Origin: a bacterium
GTDB taxonomy: Bacteria; Dependentiae; Babeliae; Babeliales; RVW-14
Length of the DNA stretch: 15,689 nt
Direction of reading: 5' to 3'
NCBI GenBank assembly: GCA_010027825.1
Contig: RGUK01000028.1
Coordinates: 1 to 15,689, forward strand
The translations under genes were made by a program, and so were the position numbers. Of the stretch, positions 7,112-15,210 are shown in pieces. The first letter of the stretch is position 1. Each line of letters starts with the position of its first letter. The notes beneath the pieces are model-generated. The model saw nothing but the letters and a program-made list of their open reading frames with translations. It ran no database searches and was not told the origin of the DNA.

Positions 7112-7345
7112 TCACATTCTTTCTCCCAGACCTCTGAGCTTACTTTCAATGTTGACAACGTTTTGTGTTTTTATATGAGTATTTAAGGAGACTAATGCTA
7201 AAAATGGGGAACTCTTGTTTGGGCAGTGCTCACAATGCATTACTGACTCTGGGAGACTGTCTGTAATTCTCTTAAATACCCTAGTGTTGTGAGACTCCCG
7301 CATCGTAATGTAACATGGATCATTGTTGTATTTGGTCAAACTCAT
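7112..7345 (-). CDS. Small hypothetical protein with a CxxC
   Basis: A 77-residue protein from ATG 7345 (MSLTKYNNDPCYITM), ending GERM just before the acetyltransferase leader. I do not recognise it. It is hydrophilic and without membrane segments. It holds three Cys, two as HCEHCPNK (about 37-44), a single CxxC flanked by His that could bind zinc but lacks an obvious second pair. It fits snugly between the UvdE and acetyltransferase genes, on the same strand with gaps of 36 and 56 bases, and no longer ORF competes, which supports it being a gene. Confidence 0.55.
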   Translation of the reverse strand: MSLTKYNNDPCYITMRESHNTRVFKRITDSLPESVMHCEHCPNKSSPFLALVSLNTHIKTQNVVNIESKLRGLGERM

Positions 7346-7381
7346 TGTGTTGTTCTGTAAATAAGCCCGTAAATTAACTTT

Positions 7382-8305
7382 TTACAATTGGTGCAATTGG
7401 AGCAATTTCATTACCGCTTGCTCTTTCATTTTTGCCTCGATGTCCACGTACACTTTCGGCACTGTCAAATTAAACAATGCGTCTGGTAGACTGTCCACAA
7501 AATCGCTGTGTGCCCGCCGTGCCGTCACCGAGTCTGTTTCTTTGACACCCGGTCTTGACTTGGAAACATGCATCAACGGCACCAAGCCCCGTCGTGTAAA
7601 TGTTTCTGCACACAACTCGGCTGCAGTGAGGATGTCTAACGTTCCAGGGTTCAAATTGTGATGATGTGTGTCAAACACAATCGGTATGCCCAAGTCACCC
7701 GACACCTGGAGGAGATCTTCGACTGTGTACACGATTTCGTCGTTTTCTAACACAAGTCGCCGTCTTGATGACTCCGATAGTAACTTGAAATTGTCACGAA
7801 AAAGTGCAAGGGAATTTGCCTTAGATGTCCCCCGTGCACCTCCATGAATCACTATGACCGACTTTTCTGCCCCGTCTCCCATAGCGTCAAGGATCTTTGC
7901 GTGTGTGTCAATGTCATACACCGTTTGCTGTATCACACTAGATCGCACAGAAGTAAGCTGATTGTACTGCCCCGGATGCATCGTAATGTACTGATTGTAT
8001 TTTTTAGCCGTCTCCCCAAGACGAGCCAACATTGGCCGGAACCTGTCAAAGTCATACGTGTGATAATAGTCCGGATGACTCGCAAAAGGCAAAAGCTCAC
8101 TACTGATCCTGAAATTGTAAATACTATGTTCCGCATTCCATCTCAAGATTGCAAACGTGTCCTGTATGTTCTGCATTGCAAGCGAGTACAAGTACTCCAT
8201 CCCACGCTCCTTTAACGTAGCTAGTCGCAATGTTCTTGAACTAAATATACCAAGTTGTCTAAGTTTCGTGTTTAGACAACAATAACCTAATACTAACTCT
8301 ACCAT
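7382..8305 (-). CDS. uvdE: UV-damage endonuclease (UvdE/UVDE family)
   Basis: A 307-residue protein from ATG 8305. It is a full-length TIM-barrel UV damage endonuclease of the bacterial/fungal family, which nicks DNA 5' of UV photoproducts and starts alternative excision repair. Family signatures appear in order: LGYCCLNTKLR (6-16), YNFRISSELLPFASH (63-77), HPGQYNQLTS (110-119), VIHGGARG (152-159), RLVLENDE (183-190), IVFDTHHHN (209-217), MHVSKSR (245-251), AHSDFV (265-270) and VDIEAKMKEQA (287-297). The expected metal ligands are all there: His110, His154, Glu187, Asp212, His215, His246, His266 and Glu290. The length matches bacterial enzymes (about 280-320) and the fungal N-terminal extension is absent. 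It probably protects or repairs the viral genome. Orthologues occur in several giant viruses. Confidence 0.93.
   Translation of the reverse strand: MVELVLGYCCLNTKLRQLGIFSSRTLRLATLKERGMEYLYSLAMQNIQDTFAILRWNAEHSIYNFRISSELLPFASHPDYYHTYDFDRFRPMLARLGETAKKYNQYITMHPGQYNQLTSVRSSVIQQTVYDIDTHAKILDAMGDGAEKSVIVIHGGARGTSKANSLALFRDNFKLLSESSRRRLVLENDEIVYTVEDLLQVSGDLGIPIVFDTHHHNLNPGTLDILTAAELCAETFTRRGLVPLMHVSKSRPGVKETDSVTARRAHSDFVDSLPDALFNLTVPKVYVDIEAKMKEQAVMKLLQLHQL
7385..7399 (-). terminator. Hairpin abutting the UvdE stop codon
   Basis: CAATTG, a 3-base loop, then CAATTG, directly next to the TAA at 7384-7382 and inside the last codons of the gene (QLHQL). A 6-bp stem; part of the recurring stop-codon palindrome pattern. 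Confidence 0.4.
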
Positions 8306-8350
8306 ATTTAATTATTATGTTCAAGTATTGTTTTTTCACTTTTTTTGCGT
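8306..8350 (-). promoter_or_regulatory. A-rich gap before uvdE
   Basis: The minus strand reads GCAAAAAAAGTGAAAAAACA, then TACTTGAACATAATAATTAAAT, then ATG 8305. The whole 47-bp gap is A-rich in the sense direction, typical of promoters in this window. No specific consensus is recognised. Confidence 0.35.
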
Positions 8351-8351
8351 C

Positions 8352-8367
8352 ATCAAATGTATTTGAT
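8352..8367 (-). terminator. Hairpin containing the GT41 gene's stop codon
   Basis: ATCAAAT, a 2-base loop, then ATTTGAT: a perfect 7-bp stem. The TGA at 8355-8353 sits in the distal arm, and the last codons (IKYI) form the rest. On the minus strand it leads into an A-rich stretch. Confidence 0.5.
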
Positions 8368-10407
8368 TTCGGGAGTACTTCTTGGGAGTGAGTCCTTCTT
8401 AAGCAATGTTTTCAAGTCCATGAAAGTAAACACATCGTCAGGTGCAGCTCTAATACTTGTGTCCACGGTGGTGTCCACGGTGGTGTCCACGGTGGTGTCC
8501 ACGGTGGTGTCCACGGTGGTGTCCACGGTGGTGTCCACGGTGGTGTCCACGGTGGTGTCCACTCTTCCAACAAGCCCGAGAATCACCTTTTCGTATTCCT
8601 TAATGAACTGAACTGGGCAATTGGCTTTCAAAAATTTTGATCGAATAGTCTTTTTCAGGGGTTCAGTGGTTACTTTAGGGGAAATGCCTTCAATCAACGC
8701 TTCAGCATCCCCGAATACATACTCATCAAGGCCAGCGTTCTTTAAAATACTTGCTGATACGTTGGATGCGTGCGGGTTTTCCGGGTTGTAAACCGTGTAG
8801 ACAGGCACGCCCATCAACAAACTCGTACATGTGGTGGTGGTGCCCGAATAAGGAAAGGTATCAATACACATGTCAATGTTATTGAATTGCTTTAGGTAAC
8901 TAGGTAGCGTGCTTGTAAATGGCAAAAACCTTATACGACTTTCCGGAAAATCAGAATACAATTTGGGAAGCACATTTTCTGAAGACTCATCGCATTTAAT
9001 ATAAAGTACCGTGTTTGGATACGTTTCGAGAACACGCTTCAAGAGTTTTCTAAACTCCGGGTGGTGTTTTCGTGCCTTGTTCATGATACCAATATTTATA
9101 GTATCGTCCGAACGCAGTACACTATACACAATGTCAGGTACCGTAACGTTCTTGAACATCCCAAAGCACAAAAAACACCTAGGCATATACACTAACGTTT
9201 CAGTATACACATACCCAGATGGATCCGCCGGGTCACACACACGGTCTGTCAAACGATACCCAACTTGTGGCACACCTGATGTCCCAGGATACCCAAGGTA
9301 ATTTATGATCACCGGTGCTGGAGACATACTCATCAACTCCAACTTGGAACCAGCGCCCGCCGAAATAAGATCCACAAGCACATCAATGCGATGTGTAAAC
9401 TTAATCAAATTGTAACATTGCGCAACGTCCATGTCCGAAGTGTCCACCCAATTCACACCACTAAAGCTCTTGAATACTTGTGTAAACTCATCTGCCTGTC
9501 GGTTTGTATAATATACATACACCTCAAACTGTGACTCGTTATAGTGCTCCAAAAAGTGCGTCACAAACAACCCCACCGCGTTCTTGTTGAAATCAGGGCT
9601 TACGTAACCAATATGTACCTTGGGTACTTCATGTAAATGAGAGTCAGGAAACTTGGGTATGACGTACCTATTGTAATATTCCTGCGCCTTTTTGATGACT
9701 GTTTTTGCGTTGGCTTTTTGTATACCTGGCGTAGCATAATGCATCGCCACCATTGTGGACCTTAAAAGGTGATTGTCACCCGGATCGTTTGGGTCCGGGG
9801 TGGTGGTGAAATCACATTTGCTCAACCCTAACAGGTAGTACCTAAAAGCATTATCAGGATCCGTGATGCCGTAAATATCCCCTAGCGCTGAACACACTAT
9901 TTTAGTGCCCTTAGTGTATTCGATGTTGGTAAAGTTAGGGGAATGGTCTGTCAAAAAACGGCGTGCTCGCAAAAATGCCTTTTCTGCTTTGGCGTGATCA
10001 CCCGTTGACATATAGATGCTACCTAACATTCTCGTAATTTGATTGTGCTCATGCAAGTTGGCCACCCTTTTTTCCGACCCCGACGTCATGTCAAGTGTCT
10101 TTTTACAAAATATTTCTAACAAGTACCTTTCAGCCTCCTGGTAATTTTCATGTGGTGGTTTAAGGTAATGACTTGCCAATTGCAAATACGGATGGGAAAA
10201 ATAAGGTGACAACAGTATACACCGCTTGAATCGCTCTATTGCACGTTCTGTGTCAGCCTTGGTGTTCAAGTAATAATACCCTATGTAGTAATTCAAAATC
10301 ACGCTGTTTCGAAACTTCCGGTCAATATCCTGCACTAACGTACCCACAGTGTCCGGACTGTGCTTAAGCCTCTCAAAAAACAAGTTTATGTACTGTTGCT
10401 CGTTCAT
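8353..10407 (-). CDS. TPR plus GT41 glycosyltransferase (SPINDLY/OGT-like)
   Basis: A 684-residue protein from ATG 10407 (MNEQQYINLF); the upstream GTG start is rejected. Residues about 35-195 hold roughly four TPR-like helical pairs. The catalytic half starts near 265 with VHIGYVSPDF, then INYLGYPGTSG (about 369-378), GYRLTDRVCDP, INIGIMNKARKHHPE with the lysine aligning to the UDP-binding Lys842 of human OGT, and IDTFPYSGTTTTCTSLLMGVP (about 515-535). The last block is closer to plant SPINDLY, a protein O-fucosyltransferase, than to human OGT, so the donor may be GDP-fucose or UDP-GlcNAc. The His that aligns with OGT His498 is Asn276 here. Near the C-terminus lie nine VDT[T/S] units (616-651) from a 12-bp array, then a short unrelated tail. 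The likely role is O-modification of Ser/Thr on host or virion proteins; the adjacent Ser/Thr-rich fibre is a candidate. Confidence 0.88.
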   Translation of the reverse strand: MNEQQYINLFFERLKHSPDTVGTLVQDIDRKFRNSVILNYYIGYYYLNTKADTERAIERFKRCILLSPYFSHPYLQLASHYLKPPHENYQEAERYLLEIFCKKTLDMTSGSEKRVANLHEHNQITRMLGSIYMSTGDHAKAEKAFLRARRFLTDHSPNFTNIEYTKGTKIVCSALGDIYGITDPDNAFRYYLLGLSKCDFTTTPDPNDPGDNHLLRSTMVAMHYATPGIQKANAKTVIKKAQEYYNRYVIPKFPDSHLHEVPKVHIGYVSPDFNKNAVGLFVTHFLEHYNESQFEVYVYYTNRQADEFTQVFKSFSGVNWVDTSDMDVAQCYNLIKFTHRIDVLVDLISAGAGSKLELMSMSPAPVIINYLGYPGTSGVPQVGYRLTDRVCDPADPSGYVYTETLVYMPRCFLCFGMFKNVTVPDIVYSVLRSDDTINIGIMNKARKHHPEFRKLLKRVLETYPNTVLYIKCDESSENVLPKLYSDFPESRIRFLPFTSTLPSYLKQFNNIDMCIDTFPYSGTTTTCTSLLMGVPVYTVYNPENPHASNVSASILKNAGLDEYVFGDAEALIEGISPKVTTEPLKKTIRSKFLKANCPVQFIKEYEKVILGLVGRVDTTVDTTVDTTVDTTVDTTVDTTVDTTVDTTVDTSIRAAPDDVFTFMDLKTLLKKDSLPRSTPEIKYI
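8459..8562. repeat. Perfect 12-bp tandem array (about 8.7 copies)
   Basis: The plus-strand unit GTGTCCACGGTG repeats without a single mismatch from 8459 to 8562, giving eight VDTT and one VDTS in the glycosyltransferase. Perfect identity, including third codon positions, indicates very recent expansion by slippage. The unit length is a multiple of three, so copy-number change would not break the frame. Confidence 0.97.
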
Positions 10408-10449
10408 ATTTACGATAAACACCTAAAAAATGTCGAGGAATCTAACGTA

Positions 10450-10478
10450 GCGATTACGTAACTTTGCGATTACGCAAC
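10450..10478. repeat. Short direct repeat at the fibre gene's end
   Basis: GCGATTACGTAAC (10450-10462) and GCGATTACGCAAC (10466-10478) differ by one base and lie 16 bases apart. The right copy overlaps the fibre stop codon and part of its last codons; the left lies in the leader of the GT41 gene. It may be a duplication of a 3'-end signal or a regulatory site. Confidence 0.6.
10464..10477 (-). terminator. Small hairpin with the fibre stop codon in its loop
   Basis: TTGCG, loop ATTA, then CGCAA. The TAA at 10472-10470 is in the loop. The stem is 5 bp and G+C-containing. A related but imperfect ACGTA/TACGT hairpin follows at about 10445-10459 in the near-repeat copy. Confidence 0.4.
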
Positions 10479-13400
10479 GTACGCCCCAGCATTTAACAAT
10501 ATCCACGCACCCTGCACACCATCAAAAACAAGTTGACAACTTTGCCCCGCGCGTTTAAACACCAACTTAGAGCCAGCTGTTGCATTGGTAGGATTGGGTG
10601 TAATCAACTTGCCCGAGCCAAAATATATGGTGTGCTCACACCCTGTCCCCATACTTGCACACACAAGCATCTTAAACGTCCCATCCGCTACACTTGTCAC
10701 CAATGTCGGCATTGTACCCGAACTACCTGTGTAACTCACCCCAGAAACCGAAAACAATGAAATGACCGAATTGATACTTGGATTCCTCGTTTGAAGCCCT
10801 GCAGAGCTTAGTGTGTACCTCTCAAATGTGTACGCAACCGACGTCGAAAACGTCACATTAGAAAAGGCCGCCGATACAGTGTTGCTCAAACTCGTAAAAC
10901 GCCCTGATTGCGCACCCGTCACCCCAATAGGCGTAGAATCAATTGCACCTCCACCAATCTGGAAGTTAGTCCCCCTCACTACGTTAGACCCTGCCGAAAT
11001 TGTCCCCGTCAATTCAAATCCACTAACACGGTTGGCAAACAATTCGTTGATTTGCACATTCCCCAACGTACCACCCGTAACAACATCGTTTACTATTTGT
11101 GCATTTTCATAAAACATCCACCTATTCAACGTGTTTTTCCACCCAAAAAAGCCTGTGCGGTACCCTGAAGAGCCTGAGGTCACCGAGCCCGCCGTGGACC
11201 TCCAATTGTTCACCGCTATACCCACATCCTTTCCAGGATCAAACATCAATGTCGTCTTTAATGTACCAGCTGTCATCCCTGGGGTCGTGAGGGGCGTTGA
11301 ATATGGTACCCTGAACGTCGTTGCATCAATCACACTCGCAACTGTGTAGTCCCCGTTCACCTCGGGCACAGAATTCGTGTTGAGCAACGTCACACGGTCT
11401 CCCGCTGTCAAATAGTGCTGCTGACTTGTAGTCACCCTTAAGAATCCAATTCCGTCGTTAGTCACTGTCGAAATAGCCACTTTGTAGTCCTTGCCAAGCG
11501 GCAGGATGTAGTTGTCCAAGTTAAACGAAGTTGACAAAGTAGTAATCGATCCTATCACATTTACATTACCAGATATAGTAAATGTAGACGACTGGATACC
11601 CACTCCATTGTATCCATTAATGAGCAATTGTTGCGAGTCTGATATAATGCTGTTGGTTGTTCCTCCAAACGAAAGGTACGTATTTATTGGCAGTAGTACA
11701 TTTCCTCCCGATGCCTTGGGCGTTAACTCTACATTTCCTGACGTGTTTGCTATGACCAGATTTCCCGAGCTTGTACGAATACTTGCCGTCGTGCCAATGT
11801 TTATTGCCCCCGGCAGATTTACCTGGCCCGTACTAAACGTCGTTTGCGGTGTGCCTGAAATTACCAACCCCGCCGTACCATTTACTATACTCGTGCTTGT
11901 CCCGCCAAAATAAATACCTGATGTACTTTGTAATGCAATGCTCCCAGCGCTTATCTGGAGTGTACTTGATGAATTCGTGATGATTGATTGAACCCCTTGT
12001 ACCGTGTTCACGTTGCTAAGTGTCCCGTTCTGCAAGTCAAGCCCTGTAAAATACCCGCCTCCAAACTGCACATCTCCAAGCGCTCCACTGAAAACCTCAG
12101 CCGTGTTGATGCCATCACGTATAAATACAAATCTGGACAAATTGTTCTTGTACCCAAAAAATCCTGTCTTTGTTGATACACCGTTTCCCCACTTGAATTC
12201 TACACCCCTGTCTTTGCCGTCATTAGACACAGGACCCGTTACACCACCAAGTGACACGATCGGATCTTCGACATTCACCGTCGTAGAGTATATGTTAGTA
12301 GTATTACAGTTCACCGCTAGTACCCCTGAGTTCAAATCCAGCTGCGAGGGTGCGTTTAAAAGTACACTATTTCCAGATGTACTCGACTGTATGCTTGCTC
12401 CCGTAGACCCAAAGTAAACAGGCTTGCCAACTGGAAGGTTCACACTTGTTGAAACCGTCAAGTGTACTGTCCCAGATGACACACGCATACTATTGTTAGC
12501 AATGATGTTCAGGTCTCCGCTACAACTTGTAATTGTATTGACATTCGCCAACGTTCCACAATTCACATCAATGTTTCCTCGTGTGGCAAATTGAAGTTGC
12601 CCATATGCCGTCATGTTACGAATGTCCAAAGATCCAAGCGTCCCAGTTATGACCTCGCCGGTGTTGACAGCATCACTGTAAAACGTAAAATTACCCGTCG
12701 TTGATTTCCACCCAAACCACCCCAGTTTCACGCTGTTTGTTGCAGGGTCAAAGTACTTGTACTCAACACCACGGTCACGAGGGTCAAGAACTGCTTGTTG
12801 GGTGTCTGCCAATGTAATCACCGGGTCCCTTAACGTCACATTATCAGAATACAATGCCGTAGACCCGCCACGCACCATTAAATTTCCAGCACTCACATTC
12901 ACATTGTTTCCTACGACGTTCGTAAACTGTGATGTAGCTGTTAATGTTCCCGCACTCACAACCGTCGTCGGTGACACCAATGTCAAGCTCCCCGTCGTAT
13001 TGATAAACGTTGTGTTCCCTACCGTATCAGAAAATATCCAACCACCATTACCCCACACCAATCGTGTGTTTGTAGGAATGTTTACCAAATTACTTGCAGA
13101 CAAATTAATTGTCTGGGTATCCGTAATGGTAACGGGCGCCGATGTATTCCCGCTAATTTGTAATGCACCCGTACTTGTCGTGCGTAAACTGTTTGAAGTA
13201 CCCGAGGTCCCAAACACCAAGTACTCATTCGTCAACAAACGCACATTACCACTGCTTGAATACAATTGGATGTCCCCTGATGCCGTCTGTAAACTTACAT
13301 TGCCTGTGCTTGTTTCAATAAGAATGTTTGTATTACTTGCTACGTTTATTCCAGATGTGTTTCCCCACATCGTCTGTGTGGCAGACCCAAACTGCACCCT

Positions 13401-15197
13401 TGTAAGAGAAGGTATAACTACATTTCCTGCTGTTGTAGACAATAAGATGTCTCGATTTGTGGACAACACCAAGTCACCAGACGTGTTGCGGAATATTTTT
13501 TGCGCACCTGTCGTCGAGCCATCAAATGAAATAACAGATGCCTGTGGAATGACTAGTGTACTTGAGCTCACGACCGTCGTTGCTGTATTAAGGACAAGTG
13601 TCCCTGACGTTCCCGTTGACTGAATGCTTACACCTGATGTCCCAAAGCGCACCGGAACACCACCGTTTAGTACCACCTCAGTATTTGAAAGCAACCCAAT
13701 ACGTTGGGAGGCAATCACATTGATCGTCCCATTACACGCGGTGAGCTGACTTACATTAAATAAACTTCCACAATTCAAGTTTAGACTACCTCCAGAAGCA
13801 ATGCTCAAGTTTGTTGCTGACACGTCACCGATGTTGAACTGACCAGGTGCGCCAGAAATAACCTCGTTTGTATTCGTAGCATCAGGAATGTATGTAAACT
13901 GCCCAGTGCTTGCCTTCCACCCAAACCATCCTAACTTCATGGAACTACTCAAGGCATCATAGTACCTGAACTCTAACCCACGGTCCTTGTTGTCCGTTGC
14001 AGCAAGCGTGTAGTCTCCTACTGTAAGAATCGGATCACTTAAACGCGTGTTGGTAGTGTTGATCTGCGTCAATGGACCCGTCACTTGGTACTTTTCATTG
14101 ACAGCTGTTAGCACCCCGGTCCCGTCATATTTTATGTAATTGTTACCCGAGCTCCCGAATTGTAAGTTGGAATTTTGCGGTACAATCGTATGATTTGCAT
14201 TAAGGTAAATGTCAGTGCAACTATACAGCAGTAACCCAACTGTGTTTCCGGTAATGTAATTGCAATCCGGTCCAAGGGTGAGCTTTGTATTCGTCGGGAC
14301 AATTATCCTATTCCTTGTGTCCAAGACAATGTTGTTTGACAAAGTCTTTGTCACATTGCCTCGCGTGATTGTCGTCGGAATAACAAGCGGCTGAGATAAA
14401 AAAAATTGGTTGCTTGTAAGAACTGTCCCCACTGTATAACTGTTGTCTACACCCGAATTCGCAATCGTCACCACGTCACCCGATTTGAGGTTGTGCGACA
14501 ACTGAGTAGTCACTCGTGTGTTGCCAAGTGTGTTGAGTATTTGTGTAATATTGTAAGGAGTAGGTGTGGCTTCCGTTGACAATGTGATGTCCCCGTTTCT
14601 TGTAGTGTATGTCTGATCATCAAATGTAGTCACATTCGCCGATCCCGTGCTTGAATACACCGTAAAGTTGTCCTTTACAACAAAAGTAGATCCCCCGCTC
14701 GACAATTCCGTGAGTGCACTGCCATTGCTTGTCCTGTTTACCAACGGCCCGTTCAAGTAAAGCGTTCCCAGGCCGTTAGGAGCAATCCTTATGTCTCCAT
14801 TAGCGTTGTCCGCCTTGATGTCATTGCCACATATCTCAATATTCCCTAATAGCGAACATCCATCAACTTTTAACTCGCCATCTATGGTAAACACACTTGT
14901 TTCAGAATTCCAATTGACACTCCCCCCACCTGGAACAAAACTATAAAAATTAACGTCATTGTTTGTGCTCAAAGTTGTAAAGTACGCCGCATTACGCACA
15001 TTTAACCCTATTACCGTATTGTCTATACTTGAATCTATGATGCTGACATTTTGAAATACGCCATCTTGGAAAAGCCCCGCAATACTCACTGATTGTAACA
15101 CAATCGAATTTGCTGAAATAGTATCAAAAGACCCAAAGTTGGAGACAATCGCCTCACCCTTTAACGGCTTTTGAGGAGCAGTCTTTGTTCCACTCAT
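10470..15197 (-). CDS. Large modular fibre / tail-fibre-like protein
   Basis: A 1575-residue protein from ATG 15197 (MSGTKTAPQKPLKGEA); the TTG upstream is rejected. It is rich in Ser, Thr, Asn, Gly and Val with many short beta-strand repeats, as in beta-solenoid shafts. The motif IDNTVIGLNVRNAAYFTTLS (about 58-77) and its C-terminal match IDSTPIGVTGAQSGRFTSLS (about 1419-1438) is the same IG-x-FTTL motif common in phage tail fibres. Two small VTT-x-H-x-L-x-GD-VT domains (about 228-277 and 1254-1315) resemble the FCCH-like folds of phage baseplate proteins. Four copies of a roughly 70-residue module (DRG-EF-Y, GWFGWK, FTF-DA-NT-EV-G) sit at about 388-462, 791-862, 978-1047 and 1319-1387. The last 80 residues (CEHTIYFG, GAWILLNAG) look like a terminal knob. 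It is probably a virion surface fibre for host attachment. Most similarity is at motif level. Confidence 0.82.
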   Translation of the reverse strand: MSGTKTAPQKPLKGEAIVSNFGSFDTISANSIVLQSVSIAGLFQDGVFQNVSIIDSSIDNTVIGLNVRNAAYFTTLSTNNDVNFYSFVPGGGSVNWNSETSVFTIDGELKVDGCSLLGNIEICGNDIKADNANGDIRIAPNGLGTLYLNGPLVNRTSNGSALTELSSGGSTFVVKDNFTVYSSTGSANVTTFDDQTYTTRNGDITLSTEATPTPYNITQILNTLGNTRVTTQLSHNLKSGDVVTIANSGVDNSYTVGTVLTSNQFFLSQPLVIPTTITRGNVTKTLSNNIVLDTRNRIIVPTNTKLTLGPDCNYITGNTVGLLLYSCTDIYLNANHTIVPQNSNLQFGSSGNNYIKYDGTGVLTAVNEKYQVTGPLTQINTTNTRLSDPILTVGDYTLAATDNKDRGLEFRYYDALSSSMKLGWFGWKASTGQFTYIPDATNTNEVISGAPGQFNIGDVSATNLSIASGGSLNLNCGSLFNVSQLTACNGTINVIASQRIGLLSNTEVVLNGGVPVRFGTSGVSIQSTGTSGTLVLNTATTVVSSSTLVIPQASVISFDGSTTGAQKIFRNTSGDLVLSTNRDILLSTTAGNVVIPSLTRVQFGSATQTMWGNTSGINVASNTNILIETSTGNVSLQTASGDIQLYSSSGNVRLLTNEYLVFGTSGTSNSLRTTSTGALQISGNTSAPVTITDTQTINLSASNLVNIPTNTRLVWGNGGWIFSDTVGNTTFINTTGSLTLVSPTTVVSAGTLTATSQFTNVVGNNVNVSAGNLMVRGGSTALYSDNVTLRDPVITLADTQQAVLDPRDRGVEYKYFDPATNSVKLGWFGWKSTTGNFTFYSDAVNTGEVITGTLGSLDIRNMTAYGQLQFATRGNIDVNCGTLANVNTITSCSGDLNIIANNSMRVSSGTVHLTVSTSVNLPVGKPVYFGSTGASIQSSTSGNSVLLNAPSQLDLNSGVLAVNCNTTNIYSTTVNVEDPIVSLGGVTGPVSNDGKDRGVEFKWGNGVSTKTGFFGYKNNLSRFVFIRDGINTAEVFSGALGDVQFGGGYFTGLDLQNGTLSNVNTVQGVQSIITNSSSTLQISAGSIALQSTSGIYFGGTSTSIVNGTAGLVISGTPQTTFSTGQVNLPGAINIGTTASIRTSSGNLVIANTSGNVELTPKASGGNVLLPINTYLSFGGTTNSIISDSQQLLINGYNGVGIQSSTFTISGNVNVIGSITTLSTSFNLDNYILPLGKDYKVAISTVTNDGIGFLRVTTSQQHYLTAGDRVTLLNTNSVPEVNGDYTVASVIDATTFRVPYSTPLTTPGMTAGTLKTTLMFDPGKDVGIAVNNWRSTAGSVTSGSSGYRTGFFGWKNTLNRWMFYENAQIVNDVVTGGTLGNVQINELFANRVSGFELTGTISAGSNVVRGTNFQIGGGAIDSTPIGVTGAQSGRFTSLSNTVSAAFSNVTFSTSVAYTFERYTLSSAGLQTRNPSINSVISLFSVSGVSYTGSSGTMPTLVTSVADGTFKMLVCASMGTGCEHTIYFGSGKLITPNPTNATAGSKLVFKRAGQSCQLVFDGVQGAWILLNAGAYVA
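11037..11243 (-). repeat. Fibre module copy 4 (most diverged)
   Basis: FDPGKDVGIAVNNWR, an inserted Ser/Gly stretch, then RTGFFGWKNTLNRWMFYENAQ and VVTGGTLGNVQINE. It keeps the GFFGWK and G-LG-V-I framework but has lost the EFKY strand wording. It is followed directly by the second ID-T-IG motif. Confidence 0.7.
12057..12266 (-). repeat. Fibre module copy 3
   Basis: DPIVSLGG, then DGKDRGVEFKWGNG, KTGFFGYKNNLSRFVFIRDG and NTAEVFSGALGDVQFGG. Shorter by a few residues between the EFK strand and GFFGYK than copies 1 and 2. Confidence 0.8.
12612..12827 (-). repeat. Fibre module copy 2
   Basis: DPVITLAD, then DPRDRGVEYKYFDPATNS, VKLGWFGWKSTTGNFTFYSD and NTGEVITGTLGSLDIRN. Like copy 1 it is followed by a DVNCGTL-NV-TIT-C-G-LNIIA segment, so the duplication unit shared by copies 1 and 2 is longer than the module itself. 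Confidence 0.85.
13812..14036 (-). repeat. Fibre module copy 1
   Basis: DPILTVGD, then DNKDRGLEFRYYDALSSS, MKLGWFGWKASTGQFTYIPD and NTNEVISGAPGQFNIGD. It is followed by NLNCGSLFNVSQLTACNGTI, the match of the segment after copy 2, about 403 residues apart. Confidence 0.85.
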
Positions 15198-15210
15198 AAC
15201 ATTAACTAAA

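Noticed and set aside
8459..8562. CRISPR-like array
   Set aside because: The 12-bp units are contiguous with no spacers and lie in frame within a coding region; it is a minisatellite.
12757..13623. 288-residue plus-strand ORF opposite the large fibre gene
   Set aside because: It lies wholly antisense to the fibre's repeat region, has no recognisable domain, and its hydrophobic Val/Pro-rich content is what the reverse of Thr/Asn/Gly codons produces. A shadow ORF.
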